From: Phycisphaerales bacterium
Lineage (GTDB): Bacteria > Planctomycetota > Phycisphaerae > Phycisphaerales > UBA1924
NCBI GenBank assembly: GCA_029260345.1
Contig: JAJDDK010000006.1
Coordinates: 62,001-126,000 of the forward strand
Direction: 5' to 3'
DNA: 64,000 nt
Shown: piece after piece, positions 26,182 through 36,079 of the stretch
Position numbering within the stretch: position 1 is the first letter of the stretch
Layout of the letters: each line of letters opens with the position of its first letter
Position numbers and translations under genes: made by a program
The notes under the pieces: model-generated
Databases searched by the model: none
Told to the model about the DNA's origin: nothing
The model's input: the letters and a program-made list of their open reading frames with translations, nothing else

Positions 26182-28488
26182 ATGACGCCGACGTCACTTT
26201 TTGAATCCGAAGCCGACGGCGCCCTCGTGCGCGTAGTGCTGGAGCGCGGCATCGACTCCCCCGAGGGGTTGACCTACCGGGCGCCGAAGTCGATCGGCGC
26301 CGTGCAAGTGGGAGACCGCGTGGAAGCCCCGCTCGGCCGCCATGACCGGCGCGCGACAGGATACGTCGTTGAAGTGAACGTCGAGGCTGATATTGATGTG
26401 AGCCGCATCAAACCGCTGCGCCGGCTGACAGGTTTGCGGCTTCCCATCAGTTTGATTCGATTGTCGCGATGGATGTCGGGGTATTACTGCTGCCCGCTGG
26501 GGATGGCGCTGTCAGCGATGGCGCCAGGCGCGGTGAAGCACGGTGTCGGGCGCCGGCGCATTGCAGTGTTGACACGAACCGGAAAGCGGCCGGTTGAGAA
26601 GTTGCCGAAGCAAACCGGGGCGGCGTGGGACGCGATTGTGGCGCTGCCGGACGAAGAGTTTCCGATTGAGCCGCGCGAGTTGGCGCTGCGCATCAGTGCG
26701 CCAACGCTAGGGCCGATTAACAGATTGGTGAAACTCGGTCTGCTGGAGCGCGGCGAACGAGAAATTGTGCGCACCGCATCCGACGAGCCCGTTGGCGAAA
26801 CGCCTTCGCTTGTGACGCTGACTGAGGCGCAACGTGCGGTCATTGATTCAATCACGGCAGATTTGGGCCAGTTTGCGAGTCATTTGTTGTACGGAGTGAC
26901 CGGGTCGGGCAAGACTGAGGTGTACATCCGCGTGCTGGAGCAAGTCATCGCGCGCGGCGAGTGCGCAATTGTGCTCGTGCCGGAAATAAGTCTCACGCCG
27001 CAGACGGTGGCGCGATTTGTTGGGCGCTTTCGCGAAGTGGGTGTCGCGGTGCTGCATTCGGGATTGACCGCGTCGCAGCGGCATCAGCACTGGATGCGGA
27101 TTGCGTCAGGGGAGGCGCGCATTGCGATCGGGGCCCGTTCGGCGCTGTTTGCGCCGTTTGATGAGGCGATGGGCAGCAAACTCGGCTTGATCATCGTCGA
27201 TGAAGAGCACGACAGCGCGTACAAGCAGGAGGATGTGCCGCGCCATCACGCACGCGATGTGGCGCTGAAACGCGCTCAGCTTGAAGGCGCGACTGTGCTG
27301 CTCGGAAGCGCCACGCCGTCGTTGGAATCGTGGCGGAATGCAATGGAAGGGCGTTACCGCCTGCATGAACTGACCGAACGCGTCGGCGGCGCCAAACTGC
27401 CTGCAGTGCGCATCGTTGACCTGGCCGATGAGTTGCGCGAAGACGCGACGAACGCGACGCGCCTCGCCATGCTCGGGCCGACGTTGCGACGATCGTTGCG
27501 ATCGACGCTGGATGCAGGGGGGCAATCAATACTGCTCTTGAATCGCCGCGGCTGGGCAAGCTACATCTGCTGTCCTGACCACCGCTGCGGCTGGACGCTG
27601 ACCTGCGATGAATGCGATGTGACGATGGTGTACCACCGCAGCCGCGAACTGCCGATCGGCGGCGTCGTGCGATGTCATCACTGCCTCGCGGAGCGCAAGT
27701 TGCCGGGACAGTGCCCGGTGTGCGCGCGCCGCGTGACAACTTTCGGCGCGGGCACCCAGCGCGTGGAGGAAGAACTCACTCATTTGTTTCCCGAAGTCGC
27801 GGCAGCCGGCGAAATGTTGCGCATCGACGGCGACACGATGCGTTCGGCGAAGGATTACTTTGAGGCGCTCGGGGCTTTCGCAGATGGCAAAGTGCGCGTG
27901 CTGCTCGGCACGCAGATGATCGCGAAAGGATTGGATTTTCCTGGTGTGGAGTTGGTTGGCGTGATCAACGCGGACACCGCGATCAATCTGCCGGACTTTC
28001 GCGCGGCGGAACGGACGTTTCAACTGGTGTCGCAGGTCGCGGGACGGGCCGGGCGAAGCACGCGGGCCGGGCGTGTCATCGTCCAGACATTCAACCCGGA
28101 TCATCCGTCGATCACACTCGCGGCGAAGCACGACTACAAGACCTTTGCGCGCGAAGAACTCGCCGTTCGAGAACGTTCACAGCTTCCGCCAGTCACCCGC
28201 ATGGCCCGCATCGTGGTGCGGCATGAGCACTACGAAAACGCGATGAAGATCGCTCGCGGGATCGCGACAGCGCTGGAGGCAGTTCGCGCGCATCGGTCGT
28301 CGCTTCGCGTGCGCGGCCCGATGCCGTGCCCGATCTCGCGCATCGGCGGGCGGCACCGCATTGCGATTGAACTCATCGCGCCCGACGTCGGAACCATTCA
28401 GGCGGCGCTGACCGCGCTTCGCAATCAGGGATTAGCCAAGAGTGATGCGACGACCGCGGTGGATGTGGATCCGATCGCACTGCTTTGA
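26182..28488 (+). CDS. priA: Primosomal protein N', replication restart helicase
   Basis: Superfamily 2 helicase that rebuilds the replisome at repaired forks. The 768-aa protein shows an N-terminal DNA-binding domain, Walker [16 protein letters not shown], the DEEH box ([16 protein letters not shown]), [12 protein letters not shown], zinc-binding cysteine pairs ([31 protein letters not shown]), [14 protein letters not shown] and QVAGRAGRS. All expected helicase motifs appear intact. Start at ATG 26182, close to carA. Confidence 0.97.
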   Translation: MTPTSLFESEADGALVRVVLERGIDSPEGLTYRAPKSIGAVQVGDRVEAPLGRHDRRATGYVVEVNVEADIDVSRIKPLRRLTGLRLPISLIRLSRWMSGYYCCPLGMALSAMAPGAVKHGVGRRRIAVLTRTGKRPVEKLPKQTGAAWDAIVALPDEEFPIEPRELALRISAPTLGPINRLVKLGLLERGEREIVRTASDEPVGETPSLVTLTEAQRAVIDSITADLGQFASHLLYGVTGSGKTEVYIRVLEQVIARGECAIVLVPEISLTPQTVARFVGRFREVGVAVLHSGLTASQRHQHWMRIASGEARIAIGARSALFAPFDEAMGSKLGLIIVDEEHDSAYKQEDVPRHHARDVALKRAQLEGATVLLGSATPSLESWRNAMEGRYRLHELTERVGGAKLPAVRIVDLADELREDATNATRLAMLGPTLRRSLRSTLDAGGQSILLLNRRGWASYICCPDHRCGWTLTCDECDVTMVYHRSRELPIGGVVRCHHCLAERKLPGQCPVCARRVTTFGAGTQRVEEELTHLFPEVAAAGEMLRIDGDTMRSAKDYFEALGAFADGKVRVLLGTQMIAKGLDFPGVELVGVINADTAINLPDFRAAERTFQLVSQVAGRAGRSTRAGRVIVQTFNPDHPSITLAAKHDYKTFAREELAVRERSQLPPVTRMARIVVRHEHYENAMKIARGIATALEAVRAHRSSLRVRGPMPCPISRIGGRHRIAIELIAPDVGTIQAALTALRNQGLAKSDATTAVDVDPIALL

Positions 28489-28501
28489 AGGCGCCGACGA
28501 A

Positions 28502-29836
28502 TCACGCGAACGCCTTTTCCTTCTCTTCCTGAAGATCGGGCGCCAGCCGCGAGATGATTCGCGCGCCGACGGAATCGCCCCACACGTTGACGATCGTGCG
28601 GGACATATCGAGGAGCCGATCCACGGCGAGAATCAGGCCGATCGCTTCGAGGGGGAGCGGCTCCTTGCCGGCGCCGCGGAGCGTGGTGTTGACAGCGGTG
28701 ATGATGATCAGAATTGTCGCCAGACTCCCGCCCGGCACGCCGGCGGCGCCGATCGCTGACAACGTTGCCGTCAGCACGATCACCAGATATTGCGCAAAAT
28801 CCAGTTGATAACCGAACGCCTGGAACATGAATATGACGGCGATGCCTTGGTACAGCGCCGTCCCGTCCATGTTGACGGTGGCGCCGAGTGGAAGCACCAG
28901 ACCGCTCGCGCGCTTGGAGCACCCCGCCTCAATTGACGTTTCAATGGTGACCGGAAGCGTCGCCATGCTGGAGGCCGTTCCAAACGCCATGACCAGCGCC
29001 GGCTTCATGCCCCACATAAATTTGAATGGATTGGTGCGCGCGAAGATCCAGAGGATCGTCGGCAGTGAAATGAACATGTGGATCAAAAGGCCGAGCAGCA
29101 CTACGAGCACATATTTGCCCAGTGATTGCGCCAGTGTTCCCAGCCCAAACTTTCCGACCGCCCACGCCATCAGCAGCAGCACGCCAATCGGCATGAGCCA
29201 GATAATCCACATGACGATCTGCATCAGCGCTTCGTGAAGCGATTCAACAGCGCTGATGAAAAGTTTGCCGCGTTCACCAATCGCGATCAGGCCGATGCCG
29301 AGCAAAATCGTGGCGCTGATCACACTGAGCGCCTGCCGGTCCGCCGCGGCTTTCACAAAGTTATCGGGGATCAATTGCTGCGCAATGGAGAGCCACGCCG
29401 CGCCGAGCCCGGAACTTGCAGAATCAGGCGCACGATCGCGCACGGTCGCCGCGCCCTGTTCAGCCGCTTGCGCGACCATCTCCGGTGGAAGATTGGCGCC
29501 CGGCGCAAACGTGGTGGCCAGAATGATTCCAAGCGTGACCGCCAGCGCCATTGTGAGCACGTAGAACACGAGCGTCGCACCGCCGAGCAGTCCGAGCCGT
29601 TTCGGATCGCCGACTGAGGTAATGCCTGTGAGCACACTCGTGAAAATCAGCGGGATCACAATCAGCATCAGCGGTCTGATGAAGATCAGATCGCCGGCGG
29701 TCTTCCATCCTTCAACCGCTTGCTCCTGCGCTTCGGGCGTTGCGGACGGATTCCACAGCACAAAGTGTCCGATGAGGGCACCGATGATGAGCGCGCCGAC
29801 GACCAGCGCGGTGAGCAGGTTGGCGTTCTTTCGCAT
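28502..29836 (-). CDS. Dicarboxylate/amino acid:cation symporter (DAACS family)
   Basis: 444-aa inner-membrane symporter for C4-dicarboxylates or acidic amino acids with protons or sodium. Family motifs are clear: AFGTASSMATLPVTIE (serine-rich hairpin), LPLGATVNMDGTALYQG, GVPGGSLATI and LAVDRLLDMSRTIVNVWGD. There are about eight membrane segments plus the re-entrant loops. Substrate (glutamate, aspartate, succinate) cannot be told from sequence. Two proline/alanine-rich periplasmic stretches near residues 30-45 and 115-140 are typical for family variants. Confidence 0.93.
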   Translation of the reverse strand: MRKNANLLTALVVGALIIGALIGHFVLWNPSATPEAQEQAVEGWKTAGDLIFIRPLMLIVIPLIFTSVLTGITSVGDPKRLGLLGGATLVFYVLTMALAVTLGIILATTFAPGANLPPEMVAQAAEQGAATVRDRAPDSASSGLGAAWLSIAQQLIPDNFVKAAADRQALSVISATILLGIGLIAIGERGKLFISAVESLHEALMQIVMWIIWLMPIGVLLLMAWAVGKFGLGTLAQSLGKYVLVVLLGLLIHMFISLPTILWIFARTNPFKFMWGMKPALVMAFGTASSMATLPVTIETSIEAGCSKRASGLVLPLGATVNMDGTALYQGIAVIFMFQAFGYQLDFAQYLVIVLTATLSAIGAAGVPGGSLATILIIITAVNTTLRGAGKEPLPLEAIGLILAVDRLLDMSRTIVNVWGDSVGARIISRLAPDLQEEKEKAFA

Positions 29837-29883
29837 TCACTCGTCCTTGCAGAAGCTTCGCGACCTGCCGCCGCGCATGGGAT

Positions 29884-30882
29884 TCAGGCCGCAACGCACC
29901 ATCGGAGCGTGGATTCGAATTTCTCCGGCTCAAGGCCGAGATCGATCCGTGCTTTGGCGTCCGAGCCAGTGTTGTCTTCGGTCGCCATGACCGGTTCACT
30001 CGAACCAAAGGGCAGGAGGGCGCCGAGGCCGATTTTTTGCAGGCCAAATGCCATGTGTGCAGCGATGTCGCCAGGAATGCCAAACGGCTTGAGTTTGTGA
30101 TTCGCGCCGGGCGTGACGTCGCGGATCTGCGCCAGCAGTTGCGGCCAGGTCATAGGCTCGGGGCCGACGATGGGATAAATCTCTCCGATCGCATCATCGC
30201 GCTCCGCCGCCACGCCGAACGCCGTCGCGACGTTGCGCACCGAAACTGGCTGCACCATCGCGGAACGATCCGCGGAATCTGGCGTGCGGGCGCCGACGGT
30301 CGGGACCGGTTTCATGAAATACGGCAGGAATCGTTTCGGCGGTTCTGTGCCGCGCACCCAGCCTTTGGCCATCTCCATGAATTCGCCATCAGGTCCGAGG
30401 ATCAAAGACGGGCGAATGATCGTCCAGTCCAAGTTGGAATGGCGGACGAGCTGCTCGGCTTTCCATTTGGTTTGGTGATACGCGCTCGCGGCTTCAGGCC
30501 GAGCGCCCAGCGCCGACATGTGCACATACCGGCGAACGCCGGCGCGCTGCGCCGCATCAACCGCCGCTGACGTCGCATTCACATGCATGCGTTCGAAGGT
30601 GACGCCGCCCGGCATCTCGCGTCGAATGCCGATGAGGTGAATCATCGCGTCGGCGCCGCGGGCGAGATCATCCATCGAGGCCGCGTCAAAGATGTCGCCT
30701 TCGATTTGCGAAACGCCAACGCCTGACAATGTGCGCGCCGCTTTCTTGCGATCGCGAACCAAAGCGCGCACGGAGTGCCCTCGCTTGACAAGTTCCCGAA
30801 CGAGATGGCGACCAACAAAACCGGTGGCGCCAGTGACGGCGACGCAGCGCGGGCGGGTCGTGGACGACGCGTGATCGGACAT
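29884..30882 (-). CDS. NAD(P)-binding epimerase/NmrA-like protein (complex I NDUFA9-type)
   Basis: Rossmann-fold protein of the extended short-chain dehydrogenase group. The N-terminal dinucleotide motif is VTGATGFVGRHLVRELV, followed by HLIGIRRE and a YHQTKWKAEQLVR active-site-like segment with WTIIRPSLILGP. This pattern is usual in the NDUFA9/YcfA-like atypical SDR proteins, several of which bind NADP(H) without catalysis. Start at 30882 has AGGAGA 6 nt upstream; 332 aa. It lies between two transporters on opposite strands, giving no clue to pathway. Confidence 0.85.
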   Translation of the reverse strand: MSDHASSTTRPRCVAVTGATGFVGRHLVRELVKRGHSVRALVRDRKKAARTLSGVGVSQIEGDIFDAASMDDLARGADAMIHLIGIRREMPGGVTFERMHVNATSAAVDAAQRAGVRRYVHMSALGARPEAASAYHQTKWKAEQLVRHSNLDWTIIRPSLILGPDGEFMEMAKGWVRGTEPPKRFLPYFMKPVPTVGARTPDSADRSAMVQPVSVRNVATAFGVAAERDDAIGEIYPIVGPEPMTWPQLLAQIRDVTPGANHKLKPFGIPGDIAAHMAFGLQKIGLGALLPFGSSEPVMATEDNTGSDAKARIDLGLEPEKFESTLRWCVAA

Positions 30883-30999
30883 GCAACTCTCCTGTGGTAG
30901 CCGCAGCGAGTCTAAGTCAGCGTGCGAGGAGCGGCAACGATCGAGCGATTTCGCAAGAAACGACCGGCGTCGGGTCGTGATACGATCACCCAACGCACC

Positions 31000-32760
31000 G
31001 TGGGGCACTCAATTCACATCCTGGCTGCGGGGGGCGCGGCGCCGGACCTACTGGTCGACCTGCTCGTCGTCCTGACCATGGCGGGATTGGTCGCACTCGT
31101 GATGCGCCGCCTGCGCGTCGCAGTCGTTCCCGCCTACCTCATCGCAGGGATGATCGCCGGCCCAGGGGCGCTCAAACTCGTTTCATCAACGGAATCCATG
31201 GAGGGGCTGGCGCGGCTCGCCATTGTGCTGCTCCTCTTTGGCATTGGCCTTCAACTGCATTTATCCGCGCTCAAATCGGCGCTGGGCCGGTTTGTCATCG
31301 CCGGTGTGGGATCGACGCTTGGATCCACGGCGCTGTTGTGGCCGGTGGGGATCGCGTTTGGTCTGTCCGCGCCTTCGGCGCTGGCGGTGGCAATGGCGCT
31401 GAGCCTGTCCTCTACGGCGGTTGTGTTGCAACTGCTTTCGGGGCGGCGTGAAATGAATCGTCGCCACGGTCGCCTGAGCTTCGCCATTCTGGTGATTCAG
31501 GATTTGATCGTCCTTGGCATGCTCGCTGCAATCCCGGCGATCTCCGCGTGGGCGAATGCGTCTTTGCCGACGCCAATGGATTCACCGCCGGACATTGGGG
31601 CCTTTGCGCTGGATTCACTGAAGCGCGCCGGCGGCTTGGCGCTGATTGTGGTGATCGCCAAGTGGGCCGTGCCGCGCGTGCTTGCGGAGGCGACCAAGGG
31701 GCAGGGCGCCGACGTGCTGTTGGTCCTGACCACAGCGATTGCAATCGGCGCCGCCGCGGCGACGCAGGGGCTTGGATTCAGCCCGGAACTGGGCGCGTTC
31801 CTTGCAGGGTTCACGCTTGCTTCGACGCCGATGAAGCATCAGATCTCAGGTCAGATCGGCCCTCTTCGTGACCTTTTCGTTGCTGTGTTTTTCACCGCCG
31901 TTGGCATGAGGCTGGCGCCGGCGACATTAATCGAGCTCTGGATCCCGATTTCGATCGGTCTGACTGTGATGATTCTGGTCAAGACGGTGAGCATCGGCGC
32001 TTGGAACTGGGCCGTAGGGGCGGGCGGGGCGGCGTCCACACTCGTCGCGCTGACGCTGGCGCAAGCGGGTGAATTTGGACTGCTCATGCTCGCGTCGATT
32101 GATCGCGAAGGCATGTTGTCGCGCGATGAATTCGACACGCTGGTCGCGATTGTGGTGTTGTCGTTGATTCTTACGCCGACACTAGCGTCGCTTGGGCGCC
32201 TGCTGGCGCCGCTGATGCGCAACGCGCCGCTGCCGCCATGGATTCAGGGAGTGATTGCCGATGCGCCGGGCTACGGCGATTTCGCGAAAGATGAGCGATA
32301 CGTCGTGCTCGCGGGGTACGGGCCGGTCGGACGCACTATTGCCGAAGCGTTGGAAGCCGCGAGCGTGCGATACACGATTATCGAGATGAACCCGCGCACC
32401 GTGCGCGACTTGCAGGAGAAGGGGATCAGCGCCGTGTACGGCGATGCCTCCAATCCGGAAGTGCTCGATTCAGCGGGCATCATGGGCGCTGATGCGCTCG
32501 TGCTGACGATTCCTGATGAAGAGGCATCGCTTCGCGCCTGCGAAACGGCACGACGCGTCGCGCCCGATGCATTCATCGCCGCTCGCACCACACTCGCCAG
32601 TCGAGGCGACCTCGCCACAACACTTGGCGCCGATCATGTCACCGTTGATGAACTGGCCACCGCCGAAAAGATGCGCGACATGGTGATGCAGCGCTTGCGC
32701 GAGCGGCGCGCCACGGAACGCCGCGCCGAGAAATCGAAATCCGAATCGCACACGTCTTAG
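31000..32760 (+). CDS. Kef-type monovalent cation:proton antiporter (CPA2) with TrkA-N domain
   Basis: Membrane exchanger for potassium or sodium against protons. A hydrophobic Na_H_exchanger domain of about 12 segments (LVALVMRRLRVAVVPAYLIA, LGFSPELGAFLAGF) is followed by a cytoplasmic nucleotide-binding RCK/TrkA-N domain, VVLAGYGPVGRTIAEALE, ending in a basic tail. I take GTG 31000 as the start since LAAGGAAPDLLVDLLVVL leads straight into the first helix; a GTG at 30922 would add 26 basic residues. Regulation by NAD(H) or similar ligands is suggested by the RCK domain. The 3' end overlaps trxB by 4 nt. Confidence 0.9.
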   Translation: MGHSIHILAAGGAAPDLLVDLLVVLTMAGLVALVMRRLRVAVVPAYLIAGMIAGPGALKLVSSTESMEGLARLAIVLLLFGIGLQLHLSALKSALGRFVIAGVGSTLGSTALLWPVGIAFGLSAPSALAVAMALSLSSTAVVLQLLSGRREMNRRHGRLSFAILVIQDLIVLGMLAAIPAISAWANASLPTPMDSPPDIGAFALDSLKRAGGLALIVVIAKWAVPRVLAEATKGQGADVLLVLTTAIAIGAAAATQGLGFSPELGAFLAGFTLASTPMKHQISGQIGPLRDLFVAVFFTAVGMRLAPATLIELWIPISIGLTVMILVKTVSIGAWNWAVGAGGAASTLVALTLAQAGEFGLLMLASIDREGMLSRDEFDTLVAIVVLSLILTPTLASLGRLLAPLMRNAPLPPWIQGVIADAPGYGDFAKDERYVVLAGYGPVGRTIAEALEAASVRYTIIEMNPRTVRDLQEKGISAVYGDASNPEVLDSAGIMGADALVLTIPDEEASLRACETARRVAPDAFIAARTTLASRGDLATTLGADHVTVDELATAEKMRDMVMQRLRERRATERRAEKSKSESHTS

Positions 32761-33734
32761 TGAACGCCCTGAGCGCCGAGCCAGCGTTCCGCATCCAGCG
32801 CTGCCTGGCAGCCCATGCCCGCCGCGGTGACGGCCTGACGGTAGACCGAGTCGGACACATCGCCGGCGCCAAACACACCCTCGATATTCGTGCGGCTCGT
32901 ACGATCCGGCAGCAGGAGATACCCCGAGTCATCAAACTCGAGCCCTGAACCCTTCAGGAACTGCGTCGCCGGCGTGTGACCAATCGCGACGAAAAGCCCC
33001 TTCACTTCGAGCTGCGAGCGCTCGCCGGTCTTGGTGTCCTCAAGCTCAAGAGCTTTGATGGATGAATCGCCAAGAACATCGATCACCACCTTGTTCCACA
33101 GCACTTCCGCGTTGGGTTGTTTCATGAAGCGCTCCTGCATGATCTTGCTGGCGCGCAGTTCATCGCGGCGGTGAACAACGGTGACTTTGGACGCAAACTT
33201 GGTGAGATACGTGGCTTCTTCCATTGCGGTGTCGCCGCCGCCAATCACCGCGAGCGGCTGATCGCGAAACATGGGCAGCGCGCCATCGCACACCGCGCAG
33301 GCGGAGACGCCGCCGCCACTCATGGCGAGGCGCTGTTCATTGGCGAGGCCGAGCCAGTTCGCCGTCGCGCCAGTCGCGATGATCACCGCGTGCGCACGAA
33401 TCTCGGCGCCGCCTGAGGTTTTGAGCACGAACGGGCGCTGCGAAAAATCGCACGACTCAATGTCTTCCTGCATGACGGCCGTGCCGAAGCGCTCCGCCTG
33501 CTTCTGAAACTGCTGCATCATCTCCGGACCAGTGACGCCATCAGGAAAGCCGGGATAATTCTCGACGTCCGTCGTGAGCATGAGCTGCCCGCCGGGAAGC
33601 ACGATCGACGGATTCTGCTTCGGCACGCCGACGTAGACCACCGGATCGAGATTCGCGCGGGCGGCGTAAATAGCGGCGGTCCACCCGGCGGGGCCGGAAC
33701 CGATGATCACGAGTTTGTGGGCGTTGTCGGCCAT
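32757..33734 (-). CDS. trxB: Thioredoxin reductase
   Basis: NADPH-dependent flavoprotein that reduces thioredoxin. The 325-aa protein has an N-terminal FAD motif (VIIGSGPAGWTAAIYAARA), the redox pair in SACAVCDGALP, the NADPH motif VIGGGDTAMEEA followed by HRRDELRASK, and the C-terminal FAD motif GVFGAGDVSD. Start ATG 33734. It is convergent with the Kef-type antiporter. Confidence 0.96.
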   Translation of the reverse strand: MADNAHKLVIIGSGPAGWTAAIYAARANLDPVVYVGVPKQNPSIVLPGGQLMLTTDVENYPGFPDGVTGPEMMQQFQKQAERFGTAVMQEDIESCDFSQRPFVLKTSGGAEIRAHAVIIATGATANWLGLANEQRLAMSGGGVSACAVCDGALPMFRDQPLAVIGGGDTAMEEATYLTKFASKVTVVHRRDELRASKIMQERFMKQPNAEVLWNKVVIDVLGDSSIKALELEDTKTGERSQLEVKGLFVAIGHTPATQFLKGSGLEFDDSGYLLLPDRTSRTNIEGVFGAGDVSDSVYRQAVTAAGMGCQAALDAERWLGAQGVH

Positions 33735-33845
33735 GCGAATTCTTGAGTCCTTGGATCGAGAGAGGGATTGGCGAGGCAGTGCGAGTTATTCGCCCGCCGA
33801 AGTAGAGGGGCCTTGCATTGAGAGACCGCGAGAACGCGAATTGTT

Positions 33846-35864
33846 TCAATTGTTCGCGAGTTCTTCGCGTACGAGGCTGATCAGCGGCGGCCAGAGAAGT
33901 ACATCGTCGCCACCGGGTCCGACACGAACAGCGCGCTGCGCGTTCCCGTCAGGTCCGACTGAGTACAGGACGAATTGGGTGTCATCGAGCGATACGGAAA
34001 AAGATGGGATTGAATAGTCGTCGATATTGGAATCGCTAACCAAACTCATAGAGTTCAGCTCTTCATACACAGCAGGGATGCTGTCGGCAATTACACCCGC
34101 ATAATCCCCAAGTGTCGGATTGGGCTTGTTCGCGATTCGATTATTCCATGCGTCTCGATACGAATTAGAAAAAGTCACCATGGTCATCGCGACAGCGATT
34201 TGCTCGGTCGTGTTTTTGTAAGTAATTCGCGATGCTTCTGAGACCTTGATTGCCCAATCAGGGACATCGCCTTTGAATTCAGTTAATGCATTCCGTCCTT
34301 GGGTGCTGGTGGCAAGCCGAACTGCCTCTTGGAATGCCGCATTGTCAATATCACGAAGTAATACGCGTTGACTCCCACTTGGGCGGGTTGCTTCAATCAT
34401 TTCCGGACCAAGTGGCGTCGCACCAATTGCGGGTCGATTCGCGTTTGCAATAAGCCAATCAAGTACACTTTGCTGGGTCACGTTTAGGCCATCCGATTCG
34501 GGCGATGGTGGTGAAAAATCGTTCGTGTTCCCAACTATCTCCATCTCATGCGGCCCCGGCTGCACACGCTCCGTCGACGGCAAATCTCGAATTGGCACGA
34601 AGAAGCGCAGCGGCTCATCCTCCGCCGGGTCCCACGGGTCGATCGGAATGTCAGAGATGAAGCGCGGGCGCACCGCAAAGATCGGATCGGGCCACGAGTT
34701 CGTCCAGGTCTTATAGGCCACCGCCGCCAGCGCCAGTTGCGAACCGGCAATCTGTGTGCGCAATTCCAGGCGCTGATCGAACAGCGGCTCGATATCCGGC
34801 ACGACGTTGGCGACAAGCGCGTACCTGCCGGCGTCGATGCTTTGGAAATGCGCGGGCTGATCGAGAATCAAATCGAACGGTGACACGCTCCATCGCAGGT
34901 TCCAGTCGCGATAGACATCTTCAATCGCATCGCGCGTGTCGAGATGGTTGGCATGTTGCCCGGCCGCCGACTGCCACCGCGCGGCTTCGGAAAAAAGCCG
35001 AAGCGGGCGGTCGCGGGATTCGAGCTGCGCAAACGTGCGGCCGAACGTGTCGGGGTTGGGGCCGCCGCGCTCGACGAATGTTTGTGCGAGCAATTCCTCC
35101 GCCGCGAGCCGATCGGCGCGAGGTAGCAGAATGCGTCCGACGTTGAGTTCGCGTTCATCCAGTTCGCGGATGATGGATCGCATTTCCACGTCATCGATGG
35201 AATCGGAGTACAGGTACGCCAGATCGCGCACGCGCTCCACGCCGAACATCATCCAGTTCATCGCTTTGGACTTTTCTTCGAAGTAAAGGCGATCCGCGAA
35301 ATTGCGAGCGAAGCGAATCCAGCGCGTCATCAGTTCCATCGCTTCAACGCCTTCGCCGTCGGCGGCGAGTTTGGTCGCTTCGATCTGCACGAGCGCTCCA
35401 AGTTGATCCAGCGCTTCGAACCACCCGAACTGCGCATTGGCGAGCAGCTCCGGATCACCGAGGTCCGTCCAGAGGCCCGCATCCATCGCGGCGTTCCCGG
35501 CGGCGCGCCCGTACGGCTGAGCAAACACGAAGCGCGAACGGCGTTCGCTGATCTCTTTGAGGGCATCAAGCACGGCCACCTGCGCCGGCGCGCTGGCCCA
35601 AACCCACGCGTCCGCCCAGCCAGGACTGTCCGGCGTCAGGAGGGCGGCGTCCACGATCGTGCTTGCGACACTCGGTGGGGCGTCCATTTCGGACAGGACC
35701 GGCAACAACACCAGGTCGGCGCGTTCGCTTTCAGCGATTGCGGCCCACTCGCCGTTCAGGTCGTTGAGCTGCGCAGACGACTGTGCCGCGGCGGGTTGGG
35801 GAATCGCGACCGTCAAGGCGACGGCAGCGGCGAGCAGGACGGACGGAAACGGGCGAATGGTCAT
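33846..35864 (-). CDS. Large secreted protein of unknown function
   Basis: 672 aa with a signal peptide ending ...PQPAAA-Q and GGAG about 8 nt upstream. Mostly helical in the first 400 residues. The segment DIPIDPWDPAEDEPLRFF and the C-terminal FVLYSVGPDGNAQRAV with GGDDVLLWPP resemble the calcium-loop ends of type II secretion pseudopilin-like proteins, which is a similarity only. The stretch coding for residues of about 440-615 (33990-34540) is AT-richer than the rest: lines I counted give about 44% G+C against roughly 60% around it. Related secreted proteins of planctomycetes may exist; I could not name a family. Confidence 0.7.
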   Translation of the reverse strand: MTIRPFPSVLLAAAVALTVAIPQPAAAQSSAQLNDLNGEWAAIAESERADLVLLPVLSEMDAPPSVASTIVDAALLTPDSPGWADAWVWASAPAQVAVLDALKEISERRSRFVFAQPYGRAAGNAAMDAGLWTDLGDPELLANAQFGWFEALDQLGALVQIEATKLAADGEGVEAMELMTRWIRFARNFADRLYFEEKSKAMNWMMFGVERVRDLAYLYSDSIDDVEMRSIIRELDERELNVGRILLPRADRLAAEELLAQTFVERGGPNPDTFGRTFAQLESRDRPLRLFSEAARWQSAAGQHANHLDTRDAIEDVYRDWNLRWSVSPFDLILDQPAHFQSIDAGRYALVANVVPDIEPLFDQRLELRTQIAGSQLALAAVAYKTWTNSWPDPIFAVRPRFISDIPIDPWDPAEDEPLRFFVPIRDLPSTERVQPGPHEMEIVGNTNDFSPPSPESDGLNVTQQSVLDWLIANANRPAIGATPLGPEMIEATRPSGSQRVLLRDIDNAAFQEAVRLATSTQGRNALTEFKGDVPDWAIKVSEASRITYKNTTEQIAVAMTMVTFSNSYRDAWNNRIANKPNPTLGDYAGVIADSIPAVYEELNSMSLVSDSNIDDYSIPSFSVSLDDTQFVLYSVGPDGNAQRAVRVGPGGDDVLLWPPLISLVREELANN

Positions 35865-36079
35865 GTATGGCTCCGCGTCTGGCGGGGGCGTCGTGGCGAA
35901 GTACGGGCGCCGCGTGTCCTCGGCGCATGTGGAACGATCAAACTACACTCTCGGCCCGATCGGTGGTCGGGAGACGGGCGGTGTGACGGCCCGTCGAATT
36001 CTACGTGTCAGGTTTTCGCTCCGGCAGGCGCCTTGATTGGGAGTCCTGCGGCGCATTCGTCTCCGAGGAGAGTCCAGCG

